A DNA stretch of 64,000 nucleotides, from positions 935,001 through 999,000 of the forward strand of contig NC_092671.1 in the NCBI RefSeq assembly GCF_964355755.1, read 5' to 3'. A program made the translations under genes and the position numbers. This stretch comes from Antedon mediterranea. Its lineage: Eukaryota; Echinodermata; Crinoidea; Comatulida; Antedonidae. The notes under the pieces are model-generated. The model was not told where the DNA came from and made no database searches. It was given only the letters and a program-made list of their open reading frames with translations. Positions 24,681 to 36,840 of this stretch are shown one piece after another. Position 1 is the first letter of the stretch. Each line of letters starts with the position of its first letter.

Positions 24681-27600
24681 ATGGCTGATAAACAATCAAC
24701 AACAAGATCCGGTAGAGAATACAGCGGCGGCGATGAAACTGATTCGGATGTAGAATCAGTTCAATCAATTCAACCTGAACAACAGGCAGAAGAGTCTGGA
24801 CCAACCAGTGGACATAACCCTACAGGGGCTGACTCATTTTCAAAAGACTTTTTGTTGTTGATGCAGCAGCAAATGCAACAGCAGAATATTATGATGCAGC
24901 AGATGATGAAACAACAAGAACGTTCACGTCAAGAAGATAATGAAAGACGTCGGGAAGATATAGAGAAACAAGAACGTTTACGCAAGGAAGATATAGAGAA
25001 ACAAGAACGTTTACGCAAAGAAGATATGGAAAGACAAGAACGTTTACGTAGGGAAGATATGGAGAAACAGCAAGCATTAGTAATGGCGTTAATGGACAAG
25101 CAAAAGGACAGTGAGGAGAAACGATTAAAAGACATAATGAGATTGAAGGAAGTTCAGATTGCAAAGCTTTCTGATAGTGATGATATTGAAAATTATCTCA
25201 CTACGTTTGAACGTATTGCTAACACCTATGAGTGGCGAAAAGAACACTGGGTAGTAAAACTAATACCTCATTTGACAGGCAAAGCAAGAGCAGCCTATGC
25301 ATCACTACCAGTGACAGAAAGTAACCAGTACGACATAGTGAAGAAAGCAATATTACAAAGGTATGACATAACTGAAGAGACATATAGGCAAAGGTTTAGG
25401 TCAATTAAAAAGAAAAGTGAAGAAAGTTATAGAGAAATGTATGTTAGGTTAAAAGATTTATTTACTAAGTGGGCTAGGCCTGCTGATAAAAGCAAAGATG
25501 ATTTAGCTGAAATTGTTATTTTAGAGCAATTGATAGATATTATGCCCACAGGGGTACAAATTTGGGTTAAAGAACATAAACCAGATTCGGGATTAAATGC
25601 TGCGGAATTAGCAGATAATTATTTTCAAGCTAGAAAAGGTATCGATTTTGAGAAAAAGTTTCAAAATAGAAAACACGAAAATAGAAACAACCAGGAGAAA
25701 ACAGTGAAAGGCACTCCTGAAGTTGACAGTAAGGGTAATAATAATCCCCCTGATAACTTTCATAAATCACAATCTGACGCTAGACAACCTCTCGTTTGTA
25801 GACGGTGCAAAAAAGTAGGCCACATAGAACGATTTTGTCGAAGTAAGGATGGCTTTTTGTCGACAAAGACAGATACTGTTTCAAAACCATGTACACCTTA
25901 CATTTGTAGAGGCCTAGTTGAAGGATGTGATTGTGAAATTTTGATAGACTCTGGATGTGATATGACACTTGTTCATTCTGATTTAGTAGCGGCTAAGAAA
26001 ATTAATCGCGCGGAGCAAGCTAAAATTACATGCAGGTGCGTCCATGACCATGTCCAAGCCTATCCTACTGCATTCGTCAATATTAAGATTAATAACGAAG
26101 ACCATAATTTGTTGGTTGGCGTTTGCAGCGATTTACCAAGAGATGTAATTCTTGGTAGGGACTTTCCTAAATTTGGAGACTTATTAGGAAAGAGGGATAA
26201 GAATCATGATAGGCATAGTTTTGTTGCCACTAGAGATCATGCTAGAAAAGAAAAACTAAGAGAGGAAAACGAATTAAAGTCGGAAAAAGCTTCTGGGGTT
26301 ATTTCACATCAGTTAGATGATGTGGTTAATTTTCAAGAAGAATTTGGACATTTAGATGGCCAACTACTCAGTAACAACCCTCCCAAGGAAAAAGTTCATA
26401 AAACCAGAAGTGAGAAACGAAAAGTTAGGAAAGAGTTTGCAAAAACAAAGGAAGCTCAATCTAGCCAAGATAGTGAATTAGACATTTTAGATATTGGCAG
26501 AGATAAAATTAAGGATTATCAGGTTAAGGATAGAACTTTAATTTCACTTCGAGAACAGATGTTAGTACAGAAGGATGATGACACTATAAAGATAGTCTGT
26601 AAGGATGGAATTTTATTTAGGCAGGTTTTCACTAAACACCAGACAGAACCAATAGAGCAATTAGTAGTTCCATACCCTTGCCGTAATAGTGTATTGAAAG
26701 TCTCACATGATATTCCTTTGGCAGGTCATTTAGGTAGGAAAAAGACATTAGATAGGATAAAGCAGAGATTCTTTTGGCCTGGTATTAGAAAGGATGTGAC
26801 CGAATATTGTAACACTTGTGAAAATTGTCAGAAAACTTCAAAGTATAAAACTAAATTGAAGGCCCCGATGATTCCTTTGCCAATAATCAGTGAACCATTC
26901 CGCCGAATCGCTATGGACATTGTTGGTCCACTAGCACGGAGTAAGACAGGAAATAAATATGTCTTGGTTATATGTGATTATGCAACTCGATATCCGGAGG
27001 CTATCCCACTGAGAAGTATTGAAGCTCCAAAGATAGCGGATGAGTTGATTAAATTATTTTCCAGGGTAGGGGTACCAACAGAAATTTTAACCGATCAAGG
27101 CTCTAACTTTACCTCTAAGTTGTTGAGTCAAATTTATAAGTTACTTTCAATTAAGGGCTTGACTACTTCTCCCTACCATCCACAAACCGATGGATTAGTG
27201 GAAAGATTTAATGGCACCCTCAAGGCTATGATTAGAAAATTTGTTCAGGATGATCCCCGAGAATGGGATAAATTGCTTCCGTACCTATTATTTGCTTATA
27301 GGGAGGTACCGCAGGAGTCAACTGGGTTCTCTCCATTTGAATTATTGTATGGTTGGAAGGTACGAGGTCCACTTGATATAATGAAAGAAATGTGGACAGG
27401 CACGGTGACAGGTCCTCAAAGTGTGGTTTCACACGTTGTTAAAATGAGAGATAGGTTAACTTCAATGAAAGATCTAGTCCAGGAAAACATTGAACTATCC
27501 CAAACAAGGCAAAAACAAAAATATGATCAGAAATCTGTTTGTAGAGAATTTAGTCCAGGTGATGAAGTCCTATTACTCTTACCATCTAGTAACGATGCAT

Positions 27601-29240
27601 TAGAGGCAAAATGGCAAGGTCCTTACAAGGTTTTAAGGAAACTAGGTCCAGTAAACTATGAGGTGGAAACTAATGATAAACGGAAAAAGTCAAAAGTCTA
27701 CCACATAAATCTTTTAAAACAATTTCATCGTAGAACTATTGAGGTTATGCTGGCTATAAATGATGTAACTGGACAAGACGAGGGTCAGGATAAGGACATT
27801 TCTTGGTCAAATATTTCTAGTTCCAATTTAACCTTAGATTCTGGTGAAGGATTAGATGAATCTCAGCTTTCAGATTTAGCGGAGGTGTTTTCTGAATTTG
27901 ACTCAGTGTTACAGGACAAGCCAGGGAAAACTACTGTAATAAAGCATGATATTGAAATGAACCTAGGGGTACACCCAGTTAGATTAAGAGCTTATCCAAT
28001 TCCTCAGGCTAAGTTAGGCAAAGTAAAAGAAGAGATAGAATCTATGTTGGAACTTGGGGTAATAGAAGAGTCTCACAGTCCCTGGTCCTCTCCTTATATC
28101 ATGGTACCAAAGCCGGACGGTACAGCTCGCTTTTGCGTAAATTACAAAAAAGTGAATAGCTTGAGCAAGTTTGATGCATATCCAATGCCTCGAATAGACG
28201 AAATAATAGGCAGGGTTGGTCCTGCTAAATTTATAACAAAGTTAGATTTATGTAAAGGTTACTGGCAGGTTCCATTAACTGAACGGTCAAAACCATATAC
28301 AGCTTTTTCAACACCAATGGGTTTGTACCAATTTAAGTATTTACCATTTGGCTTGCATGGGGCTCCTGCAACGTTTCAAAGAATGATGGATCAACTGTTG
28401 CGCAAGAAAGAATCTTATGCAGCAGCTTATATGGATGATCTGGTAATATTTAGTCCAGACTGGGAAAGTCATATCCATCATCTTAGGGACATTTTTCAGA
28501 CCCTCAAGCAAGCTAATCTGACAGTCAAACCTGCAAAATGTAGTTTCGCACATAGTAAAGTGCATTATTTAGGGTATGTAGTTGGAGAGGGAATGATACG
28601 TCCTCAAAAGACTAAGGTAGAAGCGGTAGTACAATGGGAAAAACCTAAAACTAAGAAGGATGTTAAATCTTTTCTTGGCCTGACAGGATACTACCGAAAG
28701 TTTATTCCTAATTATGCTGACATCGCAGCACCTCTAACTGATCTGACGGGGAAAAAACATCCAGATAAAATCAAATGGACGCCTGAGTGCGAAGATGCAC
28801 TTGTAAAGTTAAAACAGGCGTTATGTTCAGACCCTGTGTTACGAAACCCAGATTTTAATGCAGAGTTTATACTGCAAACAGATGCGTCAGATCGAGGGTT
28901 AGGTGCAGTACTTAGTCAACTAGGTCCTGATGGTACTGACCATCCAGTATTGTATCTTAGTCGTAAGATGTTCCCAAGAGAACAGAATTATGCAACTATA
29001 GAGAAAGAGTGTTTAGCTATAAAATGGGCTGTCGAAAGTCTGCGATATTATCTACTAGGCAGAAAATTTAAGATAGTTACTGACCATCAACCACTCAAAT
29101 GGTTGGTTGAAATGAAAGAGACAAACAAAAGACTAACTAGATGGAGTCTTGATTTACAACCTTATTGCTTTACTGTTGTACATAGAAGGGGTATTTCTAA
29201 TGGTAATGCTGACGGATTGTCACGAAAACCATTAACTTAA
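24681..29240 (+). CDS. Gag-Pol polyprotein, integrase before reverse transcriptase
   Basis: A single 1519-residue frame starts at the first ATG after the leader (aaaaATGGC). Order: an acidic N-terminus; a Gln/Met-rich and then Arg/Glu-rich coiled region (about 80-155); a gag capsid-like region (about 160-320); one CCHC zinc knuckle, CRRCKKVGHIERFC (about 373-386); an aspartic protease with DSG at 423; an HHCC zinc finger (about 675-716); the integrase core D746, D805, E841 (D-58-D-35-E); a GPY/F-type module (about 977-995); reverse transcriptase with YMDD at 1250-1253; and RNase H with the first catalytic Asp near 1401. All catalytic residues I looked for are present. Gag and pol are fused without a frameshift or stop, so the Gag:Pol ratio must be set some other way. 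No chromodomain or envelope is seen. It looks capable of activity, but that is inference. Confidence 0.96.
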   Translation: MADKQSTTRSGREYSGGDETDSDVESVQSIQPEQQAEESGPTSGHNPTGADSFSKDFLLLMQQQMQQQNIMMQQMMKQQERSRQEDNERRREDIEKQERLRKEDIEKQERLRKEDMERQERLRREDMEKQQALVMALMDKQKDSEEKRLKDIMRLKEVQIAKLSDSDDIENYLTTFERIANTYEWRKEHWVVKLIPHLTGKARAAYASLPVTESNQYDIVKKAILQRYDITEETYRQRFRSIKKKSEESYREMYVRLKDLFTKWARPADKSKDDLAEIVILEQLIDIMPTGVQIWVKEHKPDSGLNAAELADNYFQARKGIDFEKKFQNRKHENRNNQEKTVKGTPEVDSKGNNNPPDNFHKSQSDARQPLVCRRCKKVGHIERFCRSKDGFLSTKTDTVSKPCTPYICRGLVEGCDCEILIDSGCDMTLVHSDLVAAKKINRAEQAKITCRCVHDHVQAYPTAFVNIKINNEDHNLLVGVCSDLPRDVILGRDFPKFGDLLGKRDKNHDRHSFVATRDHARKEKLREENELKSEKASGVISHQLDDVVNFQEEFGHLDGQLLSNNPPKEKVHKTRSEKRKVRKEFAKTKEAQSSQDSELDILDIGRDKIKDYQVKDRTLISLREQMLVQKDDDTIKIVCKDGILFRQVFTKHQTEPIEQLVVPYPCRNSVLKVSHDIPLAGHLGRKKTLDRIKQRFFWPGIRKDVTEYCNTCENCQKTSKYKTKLKAPMIPLPIISEPFRRIAMDIVGPLARSKTGNKYVLVICDYATRYPEAIPLRSIEAPKIADELIKLFSRVGVPTEILTDQGSNFTSKLLSQIYKLLSIKGLTTSPYHPQTDGLVERFNGTLKAMIRKFVQDDPREWDKLLPYLLFAYREVPQESTGFSPFELLYGWKVRGPLDIMKEMWTGTVTGPQSVVSHVVKMRDRLTSMKDLVQENIELSQTRQKQKYDQKSVCREFSPGDEVLLLLPSSNDALEAKWQGPYKVLRKLGPVNYEVETNDKRKKSKVYHINLLKQFHRRTIEVMLAINDVTGQDEGQDKDISWSNISSSNLTLDSGEGLDESQLSDLAEVFSEFDSVLQDKPGKTTVIKHDIEMNLGVHPVRLRAYPIPQAKLGKVKEEIESMLELGVIEESHSPWSSPYIMVPKPDGTARFCVNYKKVNSLSKFDAYPMPRIDEIIGRVGPAKFITKLDLCKGYWQVPLTERSKPYTAFSTPMGLYQFKYLPFGLHGAPATFQRMMDQLLRKKESYAAAYMDDLVIFSPDWESHIHHLRDIFQTLKQANLTVKPAKCSFAHSKVHYLGYVVGEGMIRPQKTKVEAVVQWEKPKTKKDVKSFLGLTGYYRKFIPNYADIAAPLTDLTGKKHPDKIKWTPECEDALVKLKQALCSDPVLRNPDFNAEFILQTDASDRGLGAVLSQLGPDGTDHPVLYLSRKMFPREQNYATIEKECLAIKWAVESLRYYLLGRKFKIVTDHQPLKWLVEMKETNKRLTRWSLDLQPYCFTVVHRRGISNGNADGLSRKPLT

Positions 29241-29448
29241 GGGTTACTTTACAAATAGACAAAATAGGTTTTAATGTTTATAAGTTACTTGTTTCTTACA
29301 TTTTGTTTGTAATGAGAATTTGGTTTTCACGTAATGTAGTTTGAATTTATATTCATATATTAAACAGGGTTTCTAGGTCGGAAATGTTATATTTTGCCAC
29401 GTCCGTGTATACTTTCCCCTCAAAACTCCAAGAAAGAGTTTTGAGCTC
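29241..29448 (+). other. 3' untranslated region of the retrotransposon
   Basis: About 210 bases between the gag-pol stop and the purine tract, with no second frame. It contains an inverted pair caaaactcc / gagttttg (about 29422-29444). Confidence 0.5.
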
Positions 29449-29463
29449 AGAAAGAGGGGGGAG
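29449..29463 (+). other. Polypurine tract
   Basis: gaaagaggggggag directly abuts the 3' LTR. It is the expected plus-strand primer site of an LTR retrotransposon. Confidence 0.85.
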
Positions 29464-29923
29464 TGTAATAAATTACCATTCCCTAACATATAGAGTAACA
29501 TAGTATTTACATGAACATTCTAGAATAAGATGTTTTGATTTAATAAACCATGTATAATTAATAAGAACAATCAAGAACATTCCAGAAGTGCTATTAATAG
29601 AAACTGTAATCATGTAATAATGAGAAGTATAAAGAATGATCTAGAAGGATAGGAGCATCTTGTATATAAAGGGATGTAAACTATTGTAAGGTTGTTGGAT
29701 TAGAGGTTGGATTAGAGGTTGGATGTTATATTGTAAAGTCATTGTGAAGCTGTTGTTTAAAGTGCTTACTGGATTGTTGAAAGTTGAAGTTGATTGAAAT
29801 TAAAGCTTTGTTTTTGAGTTATTTTACAACTTTGTGGATTTTGTGTGTATACTTTTATGTCACAAGGGAGTTCCTAAAGTATTTTCAACCGCTCGGAAAC
29901 ATACGTGAGAGGAGTTCGTGACA
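29464..29923 (+). repeat. 3' LTR of the Gmr1-like element
   Basis: 460 bases, aligned by eye to the 5' LTR with no difference noticed. Followed by the target duplication actgt. Confidence 0.97.
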
Positions 29924-29928
29924 ACTGT

Positions 29929-32900
29929 ATCAATTTGTGGAAAAAAAAAATCTCCTTAAAACGCTCGAAACATGACATTAATAGGGTAATCAAAATTGTA
30001 CATTGCAAATAAATAAAAGTTTTCTGGGCCAACTAAACGCATTTAAAACCATTTATTTAAATGTCAAACAAAATCTGTTTTTTAAATGAAATTATATCAC
30101 CTCTTGAGAAGTACTGTACCTTAAAGTATCAATAACATATTGAAAGTCAAAAGTAAAAAAAAGATAAACATTGAATTATATAATAAAGTCACACTATAAT
30201 ACAGTAGTAGTGATATCTGAAAGGGCAGATTTTATATATTATTATAAATGTGTAATTTCTACTACTAATAAACCAAACTACAAATCACACAATTGCCAAA
30301 AGCATTATCCTGACATTTAAATATCAGGAGGAGTAATTTCAAATGTCATATAAAGCAAACCAGATTATTTTCAAAATTGACTAATAGATTCAACTTTTGA
30401 TTGGCTTAAAATCATTGGCAAACTGAACCAACATTTTAAATTTAAGTTAAATGACCAATCAGGATCAAGCAATGTTATTATTTACAAAATTTACATACAT
30501 ACAGTACTTCATGTTTAAAAGCTATGTTGTTTGTCATGGTGATAAAATGACAATGCCAACATGTTTTTTATATATTACAAAATATACCTATTTTGAAATA
30601 ATAATGGGTCATGTTGATAGTCATGTGATGGCTAAGTTGGGTTAATGAAAAATGAAAAAAGATTTAGGCAAAAATTAACTTTTCAGATATTACTGAAATA
30701 AATACCATACCAATCGATCAATCAATTTAATAAGATTTTTTTTTTGTAAGATTTGCTAAGCGTTTTAGGAAACTAATCCATGAAACTAAAAGCTACCAAA
30801 TCCAGATCAACACCCACATACAGTGCTTCTTCTTCTTCTTCAATACTTTACAAACAACACATTTGATCTTCATTCATGGATGCTGTTGCTAATGCTAAGT
30901 ACGAACTTCTGCATTCCGTTGGAATTGAACATACTGTTGTAAAGGAGTTAAATTACCAAATTGGCATTCACAAAATTATTGTACTGATGTGAATTCTAAA
31001 CATTTGAAGTATAAGACATTAACTAATCTACAATTCTTCATCAAACCTGATGACAACAAACCGATTATATTTATAGACATTTTGGTGTGTCCTCTGGCTC
31101 TGATAAAATCTTTAACTGTAGGCTACGCTTTGCAGTAATGTGCTTTTGAACTATTGGGCCCTTTCAAACAGCATTTCCTCATGGCTCTGAATAAATGAAA
31201 ATAATGAAGACTTAGCTAACAATAGACACACAGCAAACAGCCTACCCACATTGTCTTCTTCTTCTTTATCATCATTAGGCAATTATTAAGAGAAAACAAT
31301 TTTAAAAAGCAGAAGAGTTGAAAAATTGTTAGTCTATAATAAAACTAATGTTAAACATTATATAATAGAGGGCGATATAAAAATAAATATTATATTAAAA
31401 ACACCAACAATATGTAACTGAAGTGAAACACTAATTAAATCAATTTAACAAGCTATTAATTAGTAAAATAAACTCAGCTATGACCATTTATAACTTTATT
31501 TCACAATAAAATGATATAAAACGATATGGTTGTTTAATGATTTTTTAATGTATTTTTGTAGCGCTCTTCTCAAAGAGAAATAGGCCAATGTCAGTTTATC
31601 CAGGTAAGCTAGGCATGAAACAGACAATGATAGGTTTGAAGGCCACTTTTTACTTTTAATAACATTAACAAGCTACTTGAAATCATCATTTTTCATAATT
31701 AAGCCAATACATATTTAATTTTTTTAATACAATTTTAAACATACAGTAATGGCATACACATCACAGCATGAGAAGATATCCCCTCGGCTCTAATAATTAT
31801 TGATTTGATAGTTACATATCTAGCAGTGTACTAAACTTACTCAGGTATTTAATACAGTTTTAGTAACCATCGTATTCTCTGATCCGCTGTAGTTTGATAT
31901 TACAGTAGTTAGCAGTATACAGTAACTATTAATACAATATTAATTTAAAACAGTTAATAGTAACTCCCATTTTCTGTAAAACATACCCACTTTTGGTTCT
32001 TTAAAAATTCATTTTAAATCATTTTATTCAGCAGATGCCATATATACAGAAAGGTATGGTAAATCCACAATTAGCACGAATCTATTTAATATGTTCATTT
32101 CTTTTTCGTTTATTATTTTTTTCGTAATCCAACCGTTTCAGCTTTGGATGTTTGTTTGAATTTGATGTTTTTATACCTGAATAAGTAATTAAATAAAATT
32201 TACAATGCACTTTTGATATTTTTTTTGATTTTTGAGAATTGACAAACAGTAAATATAAATATTATTATTTTTCACAATCTGACTGTAGACTGCAGTGAAA
32301 CATTGTTATTGTATGTAGCTTTCCTCCTTCTACTAGTAGTAATATTATTACGATTCATTCTACTAGTAGTAATATTATTACGATTCATTCATGTGATGAT
32401 TATTTATGCAATTGATCATGTACGTACGTAACTCTGATAATATTTCAGTGTCCTTGCGGATGAAACTAGACTACAAGTAAAGCTAAGTGAAAACAATACA
32501 ATATTGTGTCTTAATTGTCAAAATAATACACAAACACAATACAATATGTAAAATCAATGTGTTCAATAATATATCACTGTAAATTATTTGTGTTCTTTTT
32601 ATTATATAAACCATGCTTGTAATTTATTCTCTTATTATTTTGAGGCGATGAAGAAAATGTTTTAGACATTAAAGTTAACAATACAGAATACTGTAGGCAG
32701 TGATACACATTGCAGGGATATAAATATTTAAAACACGAAAGTGGGATTAATAAACAGAAGCAGAAGAATACTAGAAGATATTAATACTGAGTGGGAAGAG
32801 CAGGTTGGGAGTAGAACAGTATAAACAATCCTGTTTCATATTCTTAATGATAATACTGGTACAAAAAAACAGGCAATATAATACTGTGTAATCTATTTAT

Positions 32901-33174
32901 TCTGTATGAAATATATTAATATCAATACCGTGTCCTACACAGTAAGATATTCATTCAAGTGGATATATTATCTGAATGCATTTTTAATTGAAAAGTTTAT
33001 CGAACGTATTATTCGTAATGCACTATAAGAATTTGAATAAAAGCAATACATTGTGAAATAGCAGTAGGTTCTGTCAATGGTTAAGGGTGTACTTTTTGAA
33101 AAATTAAATATTGACACAAATTTGTTGAACACAATACAAACGTTATCAAATGAGGGAGGATCATACACTGACAG
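29929..33174. other. AT-rich intergenic DNA
   Basis: No gene is supported. A 30-base duplication containing ctagtagtaatattattacg lies at 32333-32390. About 31578-31612 shares 'ggccaatgtc..tttatccagg' and an agctaggca stretch with about 2502-2538, so a low-copy repeat piece is present. Confidence 0.45.
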
Positions 33175-33575
33175 TGAACATTAACATGGACCTCACTTAA
33201 CATTAAAATGGACCCCACTTAACATTAACATTAACATGGACCCCACTTAACATTAACATTAACATGGACCCCACTTAACATAACCATTCACATGGACCCC
33301 ACTTAACATTCACATGGACCCCACTTAACATTAACATGGACCTCACTTAACATTAAAATGGACCCCACTTAACATTAACATTAACATGGACCCCACTTAA
33401 CATTAACATTAACATGGACCCCACTTAACATTAACATTCACATGGACCCCACTTAACATTCACATGGACCCCACTTAACATTCACATGGACCCCACTTAA
33501 CATTAACATGGACCCCACTTAACATTAACATGGACCCCACTTAACATTAACATTAACATGGACCCCACTTTAAGA
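33175..33575. repeat. Minisatellite 'cattaacatggaccccactta'-like
   Basis: About 16 irregular units built from catggaccccacttaacatt with 0-2 extra 'aacatt' hexamers per unit. A larger block is itself duplicated (33186-33330 resembles 33335-33470), showing higher-order repetition. Confidence 0.93.
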
Positions 33576-33638
33576 AAGAAAAATGTTCATATTCAACAGT
33601 ACAGTAGAATTCATTGTTGTTTTACGCGATAGACAAGC

Positions 33639-33825
33639 TTTAAGCGTGGTTCCCACTAGCGACGCAACGCAAGGACGTAACGCAACGCAAATGAATTGAC
33701 CAATCACAATCGATGGCTTATTTGCTTGTGATTGCTAACTGTCTATAACTTCGCTTGTCATTGGTTAAAACGCTTGCGTTGCGTTTACGTCCTTGCGTTA
33801 CGTTCTAGTGGGAACCAAGCCTTAA
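33639..33825. mobile_element. MITE family C, complete copy
   Basis: Left end taagcgtggttcccactagc with gacgcaacgcaaggacgtaa. The right end, inverted, reads taaggcttggttcccactag with acgtaacgcaaggacgta. The arms are about 60 bases and non-coding. Inside are an attgaccaatcaca box and its inverse, so the element carries paired CCAAT-type motifs. TTAA-like bases flank both ends. Confidence 0.85.
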
Positions 33826-34381
33826 TTATTATAATTTTTAGGCGGATAAAGTAACTTTAGAAAAACAACAAAGTAACTGTGAATTGATTACGGACATGTT
33901 TCAACAGGGTACTGGATTTCTTTAGTATCATTAATGTTCAGTTTAAAAAATATACTGTACTGTAATTCTATGAAAATGTTGTTGCTCTAGAAATGTCCTT
34001 CAGCCATTGAGTTGATCCCCTCTAGAATATTATACAGATAATATTAAGCCTGCATTTGATATCAACTATGTTAGGATAACATTACCATACCTTGTTAAAT
34101 CAGTATAAATTGACTCTAATGTTTGAAAATGGGTGTGATTACAGATAGCTGTCTAAGACTTGCACACAGAAAACAGTATACAAATTGTATACCTAGTTTA
34201 GAAATTATTAAAAATCATTTTTGACTGAATATGGAATGAGAATGTATGGTGTAGTTTAATCAAAATCCCAGAGATACTTTAATTAAATGCGACAGTCATA
34301 ATATGGAATTACAATGCTGGCAATGAACACATCCAAACATTTTGAAATTAAGCGCATTAAAGAGTTCAATGAATATTTAAG

Positions 34382-34535
34382 GTTCTCTCTACACTGTCAA
34401 CCGAATTTGAAAAAAAAACTTGTGATGTAACCAAATATGATAGTGATATGCCCAAATATGGTAGTGATAATGACATCATCATGTCTATTTATTTTTTGTC
34501 ACTTAAAGTTTGATAGTGTAGACATACTGTAGCTT
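34382..34535. mobile_element. MITE family A, copy 6
   Basis: Left end gttctctctacactgtcaac, centre catatttgg-type blocks (aaatatggtagtgata), right end gtttgatagtgtagacatac. More diverged than other copies. Confidence 0.75.
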
Positions 34536-34700
34536 AACATGGGGTATGAACTATGATGAAAAAATATATACGTGGACTTTAATGTAGGCCTGGAATGGGA
34601 TACCTACTAACCAAGACATGTTTGCTTTGGCAAAATACAAATTATGCAAATGTTATCTAGTATTGTATTGAAATAATTACCACACTCTCATTCACCTATA

Positions 34701-36800
34701 ATGGCGTTCCTCTTTTTATTGGATAAATTCAAAAGAATATATCAATTGAAACCAGAAGACAGAGCTGAAAGAATCAGGTGATGATAATAGTTCTGAATTG
34801 TGGTTTGGCATAATTAAAATGAAACAATTTCCAGATTTTGTTTTGGTCAGTTGCTATTTTTTTTAAATCTATATTTAAGAATACTACCTGTATGTGGCAA
34901 ACAATTACTTATTTCCTATTGTCTATTAACCATGGAGCAACAACAGTTAATTGTTTTTGCTCCATTTCTTACCTTACTAGAGGGCCTTATGTAATACAAG
35001 TCTATCAAGTAAAATATTGTTTGTTTGTAGTCCTATTTAAAAACATTATTCAAATTTCAATGAAAATTTAATGCAACTTCAGAAATGATCATTACTACTT
35101 GTAGGCCTCCAGTACTACTGAGATTGCTGTATTATTTACTAGTAAAACAAGAGACAGCAAGTAGGCTAGTTAGGCTATAAAATGGATGGTTCCAAAACCA
35201 AAGACCAATTTGTTTTATTTAATTAGAAATATTCTACTACACTTGCCTAATTGTATATTTTAGTTTTCATATAATTTAAATCAAGATATAAATCATTCAT
35301 TTTGAAGCCCATTGCATCGAAGTTTAAAATACCACCACCAGTATTCACTGTTGTTTTCAGCACACAAGTCTGTGTCGCCTGAATGGGGCTGGGCGGATAA
35401 TAGCGGGCGGACACACATAATAATCGGGCCTAACGAAATGAAGTAGGCCTAGCCTAGCTTCTCCATCTTCATCCTCGGAAAATGGATACAAAACTTAAAT
35501 AGATTTATTTCTAAAACAAGCTATAACATATCAATATATATAAATACCTGAAAAGATGTGTTTCTAATGTGTAAGGCAGTTTGTCTTGGCAGAATTTACT
35601 GTGTAAACGGCTAGCAAGCAAGTTATCAATTTACCACCATCATCGTCCAAAAATGATAAACTGCAAATGATGACGTCACACTTTTGCACATGCGTGATTT
35701 CATTGGTCAAATAAGGTATTATACCGGTCATTTACTTGAAACAAAACATTTTTTCTGGTATTTTTTCAATTCCGATACAAAAGTACAACATCTATTATTG
35801 TAATTTTTACGTATTTTTAAATTTGTCCATATCAATTTGATCCAAACTTCAGTCAACAACAAACTTTCTTTATTACCGGTCAAGATAGACCCACACTATT
35901 AAACAAGCCAAATGTTGACCAGGTCCCACTCCTCTCTAATTAAAACATTGGTAAATTCTGGACTTGGAAATAGTGAAACCATTTCATAAGTAATATATAA
36001 AATTATGTAAACGCACTCCTCGTCACAACAGAAAAAATATCAAAAAGTGTATAATATAAACTTGCTATAATATATTTACATTTTACATAGTATGTAGTGA
36101 TTTGATCATACATTTATACAACAGATATTACAGTTCTTCAAATTAATGTATTGTACATGGATATAACTCTGCCATTGTTCCACATATATGAAATAAATTC
36201 TTTCAATAATAATATTACATTATATGTCTTTTCTTTTTAGAGGCTCTAAAGACTTATACAATATTAATATTATAGATTTTTTTAAAATGAAACAGGGGCA
36301 AGGTAGTTTAGCTACAAGCCCAAAATGCAGATTTAAGGTAATATTTATGCAACTAATGAATTCTAACATTTTTCTAATTTATTGTACATGTATGAACTTT
36401 AACATTTTTCAATCTGTTGGGAGAATTTAACTTTATGAATCCTCTTGTATCTTACTGTTTGAATGTCGGCTGTATATTTTTGTATTGTTTTAAGAGGGCC
36501 TCTTCAAGTCAGCTGTACTGCTGTAGTACAGCTGTTAGAGATACCCTTGTAAAAAAAAGTTGATTAAATGACCTGGGACAAGATGAGGAGGCAGCAACAG
36601 CTAATACTGGCTTGCGAGTATCATGCGATGGTCACATTGCATGGCTGGAGTTGTTGGATGCGTTTGAAACATATCTAAGTTCTGCTTTTGTTCATTTCAT
36701 TCAGTTTATTGTTGTACAATTGGCATACTATATTGTAAAGACAAGTCCTCTTGTAGAAGAAGAAAATGAACAAGACGATTATCAACAATATCTGAAATAA
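34701..36800 (+). CDS. Small unidentified gene model, 3 exons, in-frame TGA
   Basis: Exon 1 (34701-34777) starts ATGGCG, encodes MAFLFLLDKFKRIYQ, continues LKPEDRAERI, and ends at a donor cag|gtgatg in phase 2. Exon 2 (36241-36337) follows a strong acceptor (cttttctttttag), restores frame, encodes GSKDLYNINIIDFFKMKQGQ and more, and ends aag|gtaata in phase 0. A third exon from 36495 (ttgttttaag|agg) stays in frame with a long C-terminal reading ending at TAA 36798-36800: a hydrophobic stretch (about FVHFIQFIVVQLAYYIV) and an acidic tail. A TGA at 36561 interrupts that frame. AATAAA signals follow at about 36815 and 36835. Either exon 3 starts after the TGA, the model is a pseudogene, or the stop is read through. 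The protein is not recognised. Exons 1 and 2 are the firmer part. Confidence 0.4.
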
Positions 36801-36840
36801 ACATTGAAACAAGCAATAAAACAGTTGAATTTAAAATAAA

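Larger units (their letters stand above)
23858..29923 (+). mobile_element. Complete Gmr1-like Ty3/gypsy LTR retrotransposon
   Basis: A 6066-bp element bounded by two 460-bp LTRs, each TG...CA, that look identical base for base. It is flanked by the 5-bp direct repeat actgt (23853-23857 and 29924-29928). Between the LTRs lie a primer-binding-like site, one long gag-pol frame (24681-29240) and a purine tract (29449-29463). The pol order is protease, integrase, reverse transcriptase, RNase H. That is the Ty1/copia order, but the sequences are of Ty3/gypsy type, as in the Gmr1 group of deuterostome elements. Identical LTRs and an unbroken frame point to a very recent insertion. There is no envelope gene. 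Confidence 0.96.
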
